A stretch of 64,000 nt of DNA from Bin55 sp965205965 (GCA_965205965.1 CBDBHT010000005.1:124001-188000); one strand, 5' to 3'. Positions 54,131 to 63,155 are shown, counted from the stretch's first letter. The notes: a model not told the origin generated them from the sequence alone. A program made the numbers and translations.

Positions 54131-55424
54131 ATACAGCAATCCGGTGACAAGCATTGTTCAAGTAACCTTTGGGATTCCAGCTTGGTAGTATCATAGGTTG
54201 TGCATTGCTATCGGCATCAATGGCCCTCGCCCAAACCTCATAGTACCCTCTCTTGGGGAACCGTAGCTTAAAGTCCCAATTTTGCCAAGCCGATCGGTTC
54301 ACAGGTGGCTGGAGTTTAGCTTGTGTCCAAGTCTGGCCAAAGTTTATCGAAACCTTCAAATATTTGACGTGAGTATCACCTGACCAGGCATGGCCATGTA
54401 GAGGCAAAACATCTCCTAGCGCATGTTTGATACCACTTTGTGGATGAGTTATTAATGATTTGACTGGCATGGCTTCGATAATGCACATATTTTCGTCTGG
54501 GACTTCCGTTCCAGGAGCAACTGGATTACAAGGAACACGGTAAGATGGACTACTCATTTTGGGTCCATCGTGAACGATGTTTCGTATGGATATTCGGTTT
54601 AACCACTTACCCGAAACGGAACCTGGCCAGCCACCGAAGACAAGACGTAATGGATGACCATTCATTGGGTGTAGACCTTGGCCATTCATGCCCCATGCAA
54701 TCATTGATTCGTGATCTAATGCTTTGGCAATAGGCACCCCGCGCGAGATAGGTACTCGGCTAGCGTCCCCACTTAGATGGACATCTTTACCATAGTAAGC
54801 TACATACACTGCGCTATCATGGTATCCGCATTCTTTCAGAACATCGCGTAACCGAATGCCGTCCCACCGCGGGCATCCAACTGCGCCTAATGTCCACTGA
54901 TTGCCCGGTACCGGTGGGTCAAACTCCGTCCTACCGTTGCCACCGCATTCAATTACAAGTTGTCGACTTACATTTTCAAAGTTTTGTTTTAGTTGGTTTA
55001 ACGTATAAATCTTGGGACTGCTAGCAGCTTCACCATCTATCGTTAAGGACCATGTATCAACATTCACCCTTTGTGGAGGAATCCCGTTGTTCCTAATGAA
55101 TAACCGTTCCACCGGAGTAATATCATCATTAAGCAAATGCGGTGGCGTCTCTGCATTTAACGGATGGTCATTAAGTAATACTAATCCTTTCTTATTGGCA
55201 ATGGTGAACGCATCCGTTGTGCTTGCGTACGCGGCTGGAATTAACCCAGACGGCATATAGTCTGGAAATACTATCTTTGCACCGATAAGAGCAGTCATGG
55301 CACCCAGTCCTGTTATAAAACCACGGCGCGTTTTTTTGTTCGCTGTTCGGCCCCACATCTCCCAGTCTGCTCTGTCAAGGTCCGCGGCGAAGAATTCGTG
55401 GATTCCACGTTCTCTACGTGTCAT
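54120..55424 (-). CDS. sorA: SorA-type sulfite dehydrogenase, molybdopterin subunit
   Basis: 434-aa periplasmic sulfite oxidase family enzyme, sulfite + H2O to sulfate with two electrons to SorB. Twin-arginine signal KKTRRGFITGLGAM near residue 30. Moco domain with the single Cys ligand in VIECGGNGRTEFDPP (near 160), WDGIRLRDVLKECGYHDSAV, NGHPLRLVFGGWPG, and the C-terminal dimerisation domain (HGHAWSGDTHVKYLKVSIN). Length and motif order are canonical. The product depends on Moco, to which MoaB at 32.5 kb contributes. An IS3 starts 87 bases upstream of the start codon and may affect its promoter. Confidence 0.9.
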   Translation of the reverse strand: MTRRERGIHEFFAADLDRADWEMWGRTANKKTRRGFITGLGAMTALIGAKIVFPDYMPSGLIPAAYASTTDAFTIANKKGLVLLNDHPLNAETPPHLLNDDITPVERLFIRNNGIPPQRVNVDTWSLTIDGEAASSPKIYTLNQLKQNFENVSRQLVIECGGNGRTEFDPPVPGNQWTLGAVGCPRWDGIRLRDVLKECGYHDSAVYVAYYGKDVHLSGDASRVPISRGVPIAKALDHESMIAWGMNGQGLHPMNGHPLRLVFGGWPGSVSGKWLNRISIRNIVHDGPKMSSPSYRVPCNPVAPGTEVPDENMCIIEAMPVKSLITHPQSGIKHALGDVLPLHGHAWSGDTHVKYLKVSINFGQTWTQAKLQPPVNRSAWQNWDFKLRFPKRGYYEVWARAIDADSNAQPMILPSWNPKGYLNNACHRIAVYVV

Positions 55425-55585
55425 GTTTTTCTGGTTATCTTGTCCTCATGTATACAGCATAGCATTCACATGCCCTCAGTACTAAACTTTAAAGCTGATT
55501 ATCTAAGAAGTGGTGCGGAAAAATGGGACACGAACGGAGCATAGTTTAAGATACACCCGGCCTTTGTTAGGGACATGACGGGAGT

Positions 55586-55920
55586 ATGACAACGATGGTG
55601 AAAAGCAAACGACGGCGGCATTCGTCGGAGTTCAAGTTCAAGGTGGCGGTGGAGGCCCTGAAGGGGGATTGGACGATGGCGGAGTTATCGTCGCGGTTCG
55701 AGTCGAGTTGCAGTCGACGCAGCTTCAACAGTGGAAGAAGATGCTTCTGGACGAAGGGGCACTGGTGTTTGAACGTGGGTTACGGACGGCGAAGTCGCCG
55801 GAGCCGGAGCCGGATACGGATGCGAACGAGCTGCACCGCAAGATTGGGGAACGGACGATGGAGCGGGACTTTCTCAAGGAAAAGCCGGTGCCCTGGATCG
55901 ATCTCGGAGAACGGCGATGA
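55586..55920 (+). pseudogene. IS3 OrfA, frameshifted
   Basis: Begins normally (KSKRRRHSSEFKFKVAVEAL, GDWTMAELSSRFE; helix-turn-helix), then shifts near 55700. The continuation VELQSTQLQQWKKMLLDEGA and ELHRKIGERTMERDFLKEK (leucine-zipper end) is in a different frame. The shift lies well before the OrfA/OrfB overlap, so it is a mutation, not the programmed IS3 frameshift. Confidence 0.7.
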
Positions 55921-56750
55921 TCGGCTCCGGGGCAACCCTTTCGGTGAAGCACCCATGCGAGCTACTTGAGGTGAGCCGTTCGAATGACTATCGCTCACTC
56001 CGTCCCCGGTCGGTGACGGACCGCGCTCTTCGGGATGCGATCGCGGGCATTTACGAACAGCATCCGTTCTACGGCAAGTGGCGCGTGCAGGTGGAACTGA
56101 GCAAGCAGGGACTGGAAGCGGGTGTCCGTCGCATCCGTAATCGGATGCGGGAGATGCATCTGGAGCCGATTCGTCCGAAGCCGCGAACGAGCGTATCGAG
56201 CCGGGCTCATGAGAAGTATCCGTATCTGCTGCGGAATCGTAAGATCGTGCGAAGCGACGAAGTGGGGGCTTCGGACATCCCGTACATTCCGATGCGTCGG
56301 GGATATGTGTACCTGACTTCGGTGATCGACTGGCACAGCCGTAAGGTGCTGTCGTGGCGGTTGTCCAACAGTCTGGACTCGCGCTTCTGCGTGGAAGCAC
56401 TGAAGGAGGCTCTGGTGCGCTACGGCAAGCCGACCATCTTCCATACGGATCAGGGTTCGCAGTACACCAGCGACAGCTTCCTGGATGTCCTCCGTGCGGC
56501 CGAGGTTGCGATCAGCATGGACGGCAAGGGTCGATGGCGCGACAACGTGAGAGCCGACGAGCGGCTGTGGCGTTCGGTGAAGTACGAGAGCGTGCATCTG
56601 CACGCCTGGAACGATCCGAAGGAGGCTCGGCAGGGGATCGGGCGTTGGGTGGAGTTCTACAACCGGGAGCGACCGCATCAGGCATTGGGGTACCGAACAC
56701 CCGACGATGTCTACTGGTCCGACCGGAAGGCATGGCGAAATGTGGCGTAA
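55917..56750 (+). CDS. IS3 transposase OrfB (DDE integrase domain)
   Basis: 277 aa. Contains PFYGKWRVQVELSKQGLEAG, then ASDIPYIPMRRGYVYLTSVI (first D), IFHTDQGSQYTSDSF (second D), and DERLWRSVKYESVHLHAW (E), followed by EFYNRERPHQALGYRTPDDV. Intact. ATG at 55917 overlaps the OrfA stop, in the -1 frame relative to the OrfA end. With OrfA broken, the fusion transposase is probably not made. Confidence 0.85.
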   Translation: MIGSGATLSVKHPCELLEVSRSNDYRSLRPRSVTDRALRDAIAGIYEQHPFYGKWRVQVELSKQGLEAGVRRIRNRMREMHLEPIRPKPRTSVSSRAHEKYPYLLRNRKIVRSDEVGASDIPYIPMRRGYVYLTSVIDWHSRKVLSWRLSNSLDSRFCVEALKEALVRYGKPTIFHTDQGSQYTSDSFLDVLRAAEVAISMDGKGRWRDNVRADERLWRSVKYESVHLHAWNDPKEARQGIGRWVEFYNRERPHQALGYRTPDDVYWSDRKAWRNVA

Positions 56751-56851
56751 AAAGCGAAAAGCGAAAATTTTCACTACCCCCGCGGGGGTAGTGAAGTCCG
56801 CTGGAGTGTATCTTAAATCTCGCGTTAATCCGTCTCAAGAAACCGCACCAC

Positions 56852-57050
56852 CTCACTAATAAACGATTTTGATCCTTTCAGGCATACCATAAGGTACGTT
56901 AACAACCTTTATCAAGGAAATGGTTATGTGACCCTTTCGTGTGACCGTACGGAACCTCTGGTCCCAGAAACGTGTCTAAGCTTAGTATTAGTGTTCGTCG
57001 CGGGCTCAATTCTTGAGAATGTACGAACGCTTCTACGGTAGCCGTATATT
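56852..57050. other. Intergenic before fdsG fragment
   Basis: 200 bases, presumably the fdsG promoter region; no specific site assigned. Confidence 0.35.
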
Positions 57051-57271
57051 ATGTCGAACAATGAAGTTGATATTCGGTCGTTAATTATGCCTTGTACGTC
57101 CTTAACTGGCGGCTTAATACATGCCTTACATCACATAGTTGACAAGTTCGGTACCATACAATCGGCCCATATTGAGATAGTGGCAGATGTTTTCAATATT
57201 AGTCTGGCCGATGTTCGAGGTGTTGTGAGTTTTTATGAAGACTTCAAACACGCATTTGAAAACACACCTAG
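57051..57271 (+). pseudogene. fdsG: NuoE-like formate dehydrogenase gamma subunit, N-terminal fragment
   Basis: 73 residues of a NuoE/FdsG-type protein. GGLIHALHHIVDKFGTIQS, then IEIVADVFNISLADVRGVVS and FYEDFKHAFE correspond to the L..lH..Q..fG.i......iA..l.is.aev.GV.sFY..F motif preceding the [2Fe-2S] Cys. All four cluster Cys would lie downstream and are lost to the IS1380 insertion at 57272. The sequence after the second IS1380 copy is phage-derived, so the rest of fdsGBACD is not here. Confidence 0.7.
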
Positions 57272-57492
57272 CCCGGATTTCTCATAACCAAGTCGAAAAT
57301 GATGTTTTTCACGGGATGCGTGGGGTACGGGGCATGGAATGTCGCGTCGCGAGTTTGAAAAGGCTTCGGAGGGCGGGCATGCGTGTGTTTTCCCGCCTTT
57401 TTGCGGGCGGGACGGCGAATCGCTGAGCATCCGGGCGCGGGGAGGTCGGCGCGCTCCGCCGCCAGCGTCATGCACCCGGTTGCACCGGGCTT

Positions 57493-59052
57493 TTACGTTG
57501 GTGCCAGGCTGGCCCAGATCAAGCGGAAATCCTTCCAGTACGGGAAGGCGGACCCGAACGCCAGATGGATCCGCCGCGTGGACACCGTCACGCGCACCGG
57601 GATCTGGAACAGGCACTTGCGCAGCGTCGATGGACGGCTCCGGCGCAGCATGGCGGATACCGGAAGGTTCTCGAGCCGGCGCTTCATCATGCAATGAAGG
57701 GCATGGGCCAGTGCGCTCATCCGGAGCCGGAGTGCGTTGACGTTCCAGAGGCTGCTGGAGCATCGGTCCAGGAACAGATCGTTCTTCTGTTCCTTGATCC
57801 AGTTTTCGGCCTCACCCCGGTCGCAGTACATCTCTTCGTAGACTGTTGGCGCGTCGGGCTTCTGGAGCGAGGTGACGACGAAGCGACTGTTGTACCGGGC
57901 TTCGCCGACCGTCGCACATGGGTCTTCCGCGCCGGCCTCCGGTTCCCCGTCGGCCTTGCCGGCCGGTTCCCCGTCGGCCTTGCCGGCCGGTCCGCCGTCG
58001 GCCTTGCCGGCCGGTCCGCCGTCCGCGTTGCCGACCGGTTGTCCCGGCAGCCATTCGGCCTTGGCGATCACGCGGCGTTCGCGGCTCCAGCTGTCGCGCG
58101 TGCGATAGTCGAAGATCTGGTAGCCGCGGACCGCTCGCTGCGCATAGTCCGGATCCCGCTTCAACCGGTCCCGCAGATCGTCCATCAACGGTTGGACCCG
58201 GTCTTTCAGCCGATCATTGCGCGGCAGTCCCAGCACGTAATCCACGCCCCGCGCCTCGCACCACGTCATCAACTCGTCGCGGCAGTAGGCCCCGTCGGCG
58301 CGGATCAGGATCGGCACCTGCGGAAATCGCTTCCGCAGCCGGTCCACGAGCGGCGCGACCGTTTCCACCACGCCCGCCGCCACATCGCTGCTCGACGTGC
58401 GCAGTTCCGTCCGCACCGGCCAGCCGTTGCAGAACACCAGCCGCGGAAGGTAGCAGTATGCATGGTAGTACCCGTGATAGAACCGGTGCTCCTGCCGGCC
58501 GTGCAGTTCCACGTCCGTGGCATCGATATCCAGCACCAACCGCTTCGGCATCTGGCCCCGCTCGCCCCACACCAGGTACAGCTCCACGAGCAGCTCGTCG
58601 AGCGCATCGAAATCCACGGTGATCTGGCGCGCTTTCGCCGGGTCCCGCCCGTTCGCCGACAGCTCCATCCGGTTCAGCGTGCTTTTGCCGGCCAGCGGCT
58701 CGCAGTCCGAACGCGCACACTCCACACGCCCCATGGCCGTGGACAGGGCCCGGTCCCGCCGCAGCTCGTCGTGATCGTTCACATCTTCGTAGCCCAGCGC
58801 GAGACCCAAGATCCGCTGCCCCAGCAACGCCACTAGCGGATGCGCCACCTTGGACGGGTCCCGGTGGTCCGTGAAACATTCCGAGGCGCGCTCGAACAGC
58901 CGGACCTGCTCGGCCAGCATCATCAGCAGTACCGATCCCCCGTTGGAACTCAGCTCGCCTCCACTGCAGTCCACCTCCATCCGCGCCGGACGGACCCCTT
59001 TCGCCATCCGACGCACCAACCGGTCCGCGCCGCGCTTTTGCTTGCTCTTCAT
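57493..59052 (-). CDS. IS1380 transposase, copy 2, intact
   Basis: 519 aa from the ATG at 59052, with a GGAGG-like site about 10 bases upstream. Motifs as in copy 1: LDIDATDVELHGRQEH, IRADGAYCRDELMTWCEARG, EEMYCDRGEAENWIKEQKND. Between the second D and the E lies a Gly/Ala/Asp-rich linker with four PAGKADG(G/E)-type units (about 57940-58035); copy 1 has two. The open frame continues upstream without a stop through the DruA fragment to 59463, making a possible 656-aa fusion. Confidence 0.85.
   Translation of the reverse strand: MKSKQKRGADRLVRRMAKGVRPARMEVDCSGGELSSNGGSVLLMMLAEQVRLFERASECFTDHRDPSKVAHPLVALLGQRILGLALGYEDVNDHDELRRDRALSTAMGRVECARSDCEPLAGKSTLNRMELSANGRDPAKARQITVDFDALDELLVELYLVWGERGQMPKRLVLDIDATDVELHGRQEHRFYHGYYHAYCYLPRLVFCNGWPVRTELRTSSSDVAAGVVETVAPLVDRLRKRFPQVPILIRADGAYCRDELMTWCEARGVDYVLGLPRNDRLKDRVQPLMDDLRDRLKRDPDYAQRAVRGYQIFDYRTRDSWSRERRVIAKAEWLPGQPVGNADGGPAGKADGGPAGKADGEPAGKADGEPEAGAEDPCATVGEARYNSRFVVTSLQKPDAPTVYEEMYCDRGEAENWIKEQKNDLFLDRCSSSLWNVNALRLRMSALAHALHCMMKRRLENLPVSAMLRRSRPSTLRKCLFQIPVRVTVSTRRIHLAFGSAFPYWKDFRLIWASLAPT
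57940..58035. repeat. 24-bp tandem repeat in IS1380 transposase linker
   Basis: Units built on CCGGTTCCCCGTCGGCCTTG, or CCGGTCCGCCGTCGGCCTTG with CCGG following, encode PAGKADGE/G on the minus strand. Four units here, two at 50395-50440 in copy 1. In-frame length variation in a linker between catalytic motifs. Confidence 0.7.
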
Positions 59053-59244
59053 CCCGTGCCCTCCTCCATCCGGCCCCATCGGCCGCGTTGCGCCCACCGT
59101 TCGGCCAGCGTGGCCGCATGTCCCGGACGCCCCTTCCAGAACACCCACCGGAACATGCACAGTACGACCACCAGCGTGTTCAGCACGCGCCGCCGCCGCT
59201 GCCAGAGCCGGACCACAAGCATCCTCCGGGGCCAAGACGGCTGC

Positions 59245-59442
59245 CGGCGACCTGCAGGACCCCAATCGATCCCAACCCTTCGGCGTGAACCAGCCCAGAT
59301 GACTACACAGGGTGGACGCCAACTCATGGCGGCTCAGTGCCGAAAACCGTGCCACCGTCTTCTGAAGGTCCACCATCCAACGGCGGGGCAGCCGCGTGCC
59401 ACCCAAGGTGGCCGACTTCAAGTTCTCGATTCGGAAATCCAT
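59245..59442 (-). pseudogene. DruA N-terminal fragment inside IS1380 copy 2
   Basis: Same fragment as in copy 1 (MDFRIENLKSATLGGTRLPR, LSRHELASTLCSHLGWFTPK). In this copy it is in the same open frame as the downstream transposase, unlike copy 1. Confidence 0.72.
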
Positions 59443-60034
59443 CACGTTGGCACCAGAGACCATCTAACCAAGCGTAGATTGCCATAACCCATGCCAAAAC
59501 GCAAGTGTTTTTTTGAAGAACCCCCAAAAAATCGAATAGGTTTCCGTATATCAACCGGTTACACGACATCCTCAAAGACCGGGATCCCTTTCCGTTCATC
59601 CGCATGCCATCGCAGCCACCGGGGGCGAAACCTCCCGACAGTCGGGGAGCGTTCGGGTCTCGTCAAGACCAGGACCCAAGGGCGTGCGATAGGAGCGTCC
59701 GCCGCATGCTCACCCGCATGGCTCATCATCCAGTCGACAACAGCATCTTGCACGGGATGCGCCGCTTTGCACGCCGGTCGTGGCGGTCCGCAAAACGGGC
59801 CCAGGCGCATGCTACACGTCCGCACCGCTTCCGCCAGCATCGCACACTCAGCACCGAACGCGCCCCGCTTCCGTCCGACCCGAACGCACCCCTTTCGCCA
59901 TCCAACGCACCCATCCGTCCGAACGCACCCCGCTACCATCCCCTTCCCCCCGGCAAAGCCCAACCAACTTCGTGGTATCAACAACTTACACGCACATACA
60001 TCGCACCCAAGCCATCCATTATGAGAAATAAGGG

Positions 60035-60344
60035 TTAGGAATTTCTTGGCTTTGGGTTTGAACGACCGCTGATCGCGTTGCGAAAAAAAGGCCTCGGCGG
60101 TATCTTCGACGTCTTTAGGAATTTCTTGGCTTTGGGTTTGAACGACCGGATCGCGTTGCGCCTCGGCAGTATCTTCGACGTCCGCGAACTCGTTCCACGC
60201 CGCGCCGCTCGCTACGTACGGTTTCTTGCCCTCGGAGTATCGCGCCGACGAAAAGAACCCGACCTGGACCTGTTTGACTCCCCCCTTGCCGGCCTTGGCT
60301 ATAATGCTCTGAACTCTTTTACCGCCGGTAACTCGTGCCGCCAT
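60035..60344 (-). pseudogene. Phage tail-completion-type protein, 3' end lost to IS1380
   Basis: ATG at 60344 with a GAGGGAGAG ribosome site upstream (minus strand). VKQVQVGFFSSARYSEGKKP, then VASGAAWNEF, resembles small phage minor tail or neck proteins with a VxVGFxxxxxYPDG...VAxxNEFG pattern. The next part contains two versions of DVEDTAEA...RDxxxxxKxKKF, caused by an 80-bp/70-bp tandem duplication (60037-60116 and 60117-60186). The frame runs into the IS1380 end. Confidence 0.45.
60037..60186. repeat. Tandem duplication in phage gene at IS1380 junction
   Basis: AGGAATTTCTTGGCTTTGGG begins both units (60037 and 60117); they match except for a small insertion (about 10 bases) in the first. 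The first unit starts exactly where IS1380 ends. Confidence 0.7.
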
Positions 60345-60688
60345 GACGCTCTCCCTCAACGTGGTCGACAACGACGTGTCGTTGCCGCTGGAAATGGTAA
60401 GCGGCCTCGAAGCCCTACGTCAACGGGCCGAACAGCGGTTGTCGTTCCTGCTCGGTGAATGGTTCCTGGAGACTCAATCGGGCCTGCCGTATCTTACGGA
60501 CGTCGTGGGCTACCGCGGGCGACACGGGAACCGCGAGGCGGATTATCACGGACGCGCTGGAGTCGCTGGAGGGCGTTGAGAACGTCACGGTCACGCTCAC
60601 CCAGGCCAGGCTCGGCGGCTGTGGGGAATATCGGGCGGACGTCCAAACCGCGTCAGGGACGATCCTGGTCAGCGGAACACAGGGATAG
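60343..60688 (+). pseudogene. Phage baseplate GpW/gp25-like (gp46-type) protein, frameshifted
   Basis: The first frame reads RQRAEQRLSFLLGEWFLETQ SGLPYLTDVVG, the EWFlDt..G.PY...VLG motif of baseplate wedge gp25/Mu gp46-like proteins. A one-base shift near 60520 moves to the frame TGTARRIITDALESLEGVEN, then VTVTLTQARLGGCGEYRADV, the expected C-terminal half. Its ATG overlaps the start codon of the opposite-strand tail gene. Non-functional. Confidence 0.65.
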
Positions 60689-61072
60689 ATCGGATGGCGG
60701 CAGTTGATCAGAGCGGAATCGAGCGCACGACGCTTGCGCAATATAAAACCTTGCTGGAGACACGCTACCGCGCCGCGTTCGGCGACGACGTCGCGTTATC
60801 GTCCGAGACTCCGCTAGGGCAGATCGTCGGCGTCTAGGCGTTGGCGTTGTCCGAGCTGGATGAGCAGCTGGTGGCGTTCAGCAACGCGTTGTCGGTCCGC
60901 ACCGCGGCCGGGCGGCAGCTCGACGACGCGACCGACCTCCTGGGAGTTGAGCGCAAGCGGGCCACGCGCTCGCGCGTCACGGCCACGGTCACCGGAGTCG
61001 CCGGCACGGTCGTTCCCAACGCCTCCCGCGCGCGCACCAGTTGTGTCAAGAATTTTCTGCAATTTCCAGTGG

Positions 61073-61109
61073 GAGCGGAGCACCCGCCCATATGGGCGGG
61101 TCTCCGCTC
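61073..61109. terminator. IS256 C terminal hairpin with one-base bulge
   Basis: Same stem as in A and B, with an extra C in the left arm (GAGCGGAGCACCC), giving a one-base bulge in an otherwise perfect stem. Confidence 0.55.
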
Positions 61110-61130
61110 GGCGCGAAATTTTCGGGCGTT

Positions 61131-62347
61131 TCATGCCGCCTCCTGCCATGTCTCGGATTCCGGTTCGGATGCGCAAACCACGCCCCGGCCATATAGATAA
61201 CGCTGCCCCGTCAGCCACCGCTCATGGGTCTCCGCCGCAAGTGCCAAGATCAGACGCAGACAGGACTCCGCGTTCGGGAAGATCCGGACGACACGCGTGC
61301 GCCGACGGAGCTCCTCGTTATACCGCTCCAGCATGTTCGTGGACTTCATCCGCAGGCGATGTTCCCTAGGCAGCCGATACACCGTCAGCGTCTCCTCGAC
61401 ATGATCCTCGACCCATTCCACTAGCCTGCCAAACCCTTTCTCATCGCCCCAACGGGCTACCCAGGCACCCAGTGCCTCACGAGCCTCCCCGACGTGCTCA
61501 CAGCCCCACAACCGTTTCAAACCCTCCAGACACGCGGGATCAGCACTCCGGGACAGTTTGTCCCTGGCATTGCGCAGAAAATGGACGCAGCACCGTTGCC
61601 ACAACGCGGTCGGCAACACTTTCGAGATCGCATGCTTCAATCCCTCATGACGGTCCGAGACCACATACTCGACTCCCCGCAGGCCACGTCCCTTCAGATG
61701 CGAGAGGAATTCCGTCCACGACCCCTCGCTTTCCCGGTTCGCCACTTCCACCGCCAGCACCTGACGCCGACCCTCGCCGTCAATCCCGATGGCAATCTGC
61801 ACTGCCCGGGAACGCACCGAGCCCTCCTCACGCACCTTCTCATACCGGGCATCCAGCAACACATACGGATACGCCTCCTCCAGCCGACGTTCCGCAAACG
61901 CCTTCAGGGACGCGTCCAGCTTCGACACCATGGCCGAGATCGTCGCCGGCGAAAATCGTGACCGCACAGACCCTCCGCCAGTCGGCTCACCCGACGCGTC
62001 GAGACCCCCTGCACATACATCTCCGACAGCACCGCCACCAGGGCCTTCTCCGAACGCTGATAGCGCTCGAACACCCGCGTGCTGAACTGGCCGCTGCGTT
62101 CCTGCGGAACTCTCAGTTCGATCTCGCCCACCTTCATCGTCAGATCGCGCCGGTAGTATCCAGAACGGTAGCCCTGACGCGTCTGCGTCCGCTCGCTCTT
62201 GCCCGCTCCCAGAAACTCCGTCATCTCACTCTCCAGAACCTCGTTGAGCGTCTCCTGCACCAGCCGCCTCACAAACTCCTCATCGTCCGCCAGATGATGG
62301 CTTGCCGACTTCTTCGTGGCATTGTGCGTATAATCTTTCCGAAACAT
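61131..62347 (-). pseudogene. IS256 transposase C, single frameshift
   Basis: From the ATG at 62347, preceded by AAGGAG. SASHHLADDEEFVRRLVQET, then VLLDARYEKVREE, EYVVSDRHEGLKHA and MKSTNMLERYNEELRR. One base is missing near 61956 (GCGAAAATCG where copy A has GCGAAAACTCG), so the frame breaks after RLAEGLCGHD. Probably inactive. Confidence 0.8.
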
Positions 62348-62663
62348 TTCTTGCTCCTTTTCAATAAATTGTGTCATGAATGATTCGCGCCTGGATGCGG
62401 GATTGCGTCCAGGCATCTCCACATTCCCGATGAAACATCAGATTCTAACCATTCGTCTGTCGTTACAGTCCGTTTTTCGTTTTTGCAGATAAATTTATAC
62501 ACAACCCGCGCACCACGTCCACGCATGCGTTCGCACTGGAGTCCGACGTGACCCTACCGGCCGGAGGATCCATCGACGCCGATTTCGTTTCGGTGGCCGC
62601 CGGTGCTATACCGATTGAGGCCGCCGCGCTCAACCGCATAGTGACGCTTATCTCGGGCTGGGA

Positions 62664-63134
62664 ACGGTGTGGATGTTCGGCGAGCCGCTGTCCGGCTGGC
62701 GGACAGTGGCTGTCACCCAACGGCGCACGACGTTGGATTGGGCGAAGCAAGTGCGCGCACTTGCGAATCTGCCGCGTTCCCGGGATGCAGAAAGCATCAC
62801 GCTGGTGTGCGACAACTTGAACACCCACAGCGGTGACTCGTTCTACGCCGCGTTCCCGGCGGCCGAAGCCAGTCGGGCTGAACGACCGCATCCACTTGGT
62901 GCACACGCCGAAACACGGGAGCTGGCTGAACGTTGCGGAACTGGAGTTCAGTGCGTTGCACCGCCAGTGCCTGGATCGCCGGATCGAGAGCAGGGCTTTG
63001 GTCACGTCGGAAACGGCGGCCTGGGCCAAGGAGCGCAATCGCGAACAGACCGGGGTCGACTGGCAGCTCAGCGTCGACGACGCGCGCACCAAACTGAAGC
63101 ATCCATACCCGAAAATTAAAACCAGTTAAACTAC
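62664..63134 (+). mobile_element. IS630 fragment (OrfB C-terminal part and one terminus)
   Basis: Runs from inside the DDE domain (MWMFGEPLSGWRTVAVTQRR) to the terminus GTTAAACTAC followed by TA (63135-63136). It carries the same extra base as the fragment at 17.7 kb (AGTCGGGCTGAACG against AGTCGGTTGAACG in the intact copy), which breaks the frame. The junction with baseplate J at 62663 has no IS end, so a deletion or recombination joined them. Confidence 0.8.
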
Positions 63135-63155
63135 TAGGGGGTGTTATCTCTGGAT

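Larger units (their letters stand above)
55511..56851 (+). mobile_element. IS3-family insertion sequence
   Basis: Termini TGGTGCGG (55511) and CCGCACCA (56844-56851) with a second inner block TTTAAGATACACC / inverted GGAGTGTATCTTAAA. About 1.34 kb, GC-rich. Contains OrfA (frameshifted) and OrfB (intact). Just inside the right end lies CACTACCCCCGCGGGGGTAG TG (56772-56793), a strong palindrome. No clear target duplication. Confidence 0.82.
57272..60034 (-). mobile_element. Chimeric IS1380-type element with DruA-element insert, copy 2
   Basis: 2.76 kb, nearly identical to 49729-52445, with the same termini. It differs by extra 24-bp repeat units in the transposase, a few indels, and an intact transposase N-terminus. 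Left side interrupts fdsG; right side abuts a phage tail gene. Confidence 0.82.
61040..62506 (-). mobile_element. IS256-family element C
   Basis: Flanked by a 9-bp direct repeat CGCGCACCA (61031-61039 and 62507-62515). Ends GTTGTGTCAAGAATTTTC and, inverted, GGTTGTGTATAAATTT. Same element as A and B. Confidence 0.92.
60694..62663 (+). pseudogene. Phage baseplate J-like protein, stop codon, IS256 insertion and truncation
   Basis: Starts MAAVDQSGIERTTLAQYKTL, continues SETPLGQIVGV, meets TAG (60835-60837, where CAG is expected), then ALALSELDEQLVAFSNALSV and DATDLLGVERKRATRSRVTA. IS256 C interrupts at 61040. Beyond it (62516-62663) the frame resumes perfectly with STHAFALESDVTLPAGGSID and ALNRIVTLISGWE, as in baseplate J (P2 gpJ/Mu gp47) proteins, before an IS630 fragment cuts it off. 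Confidence 0.72.
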
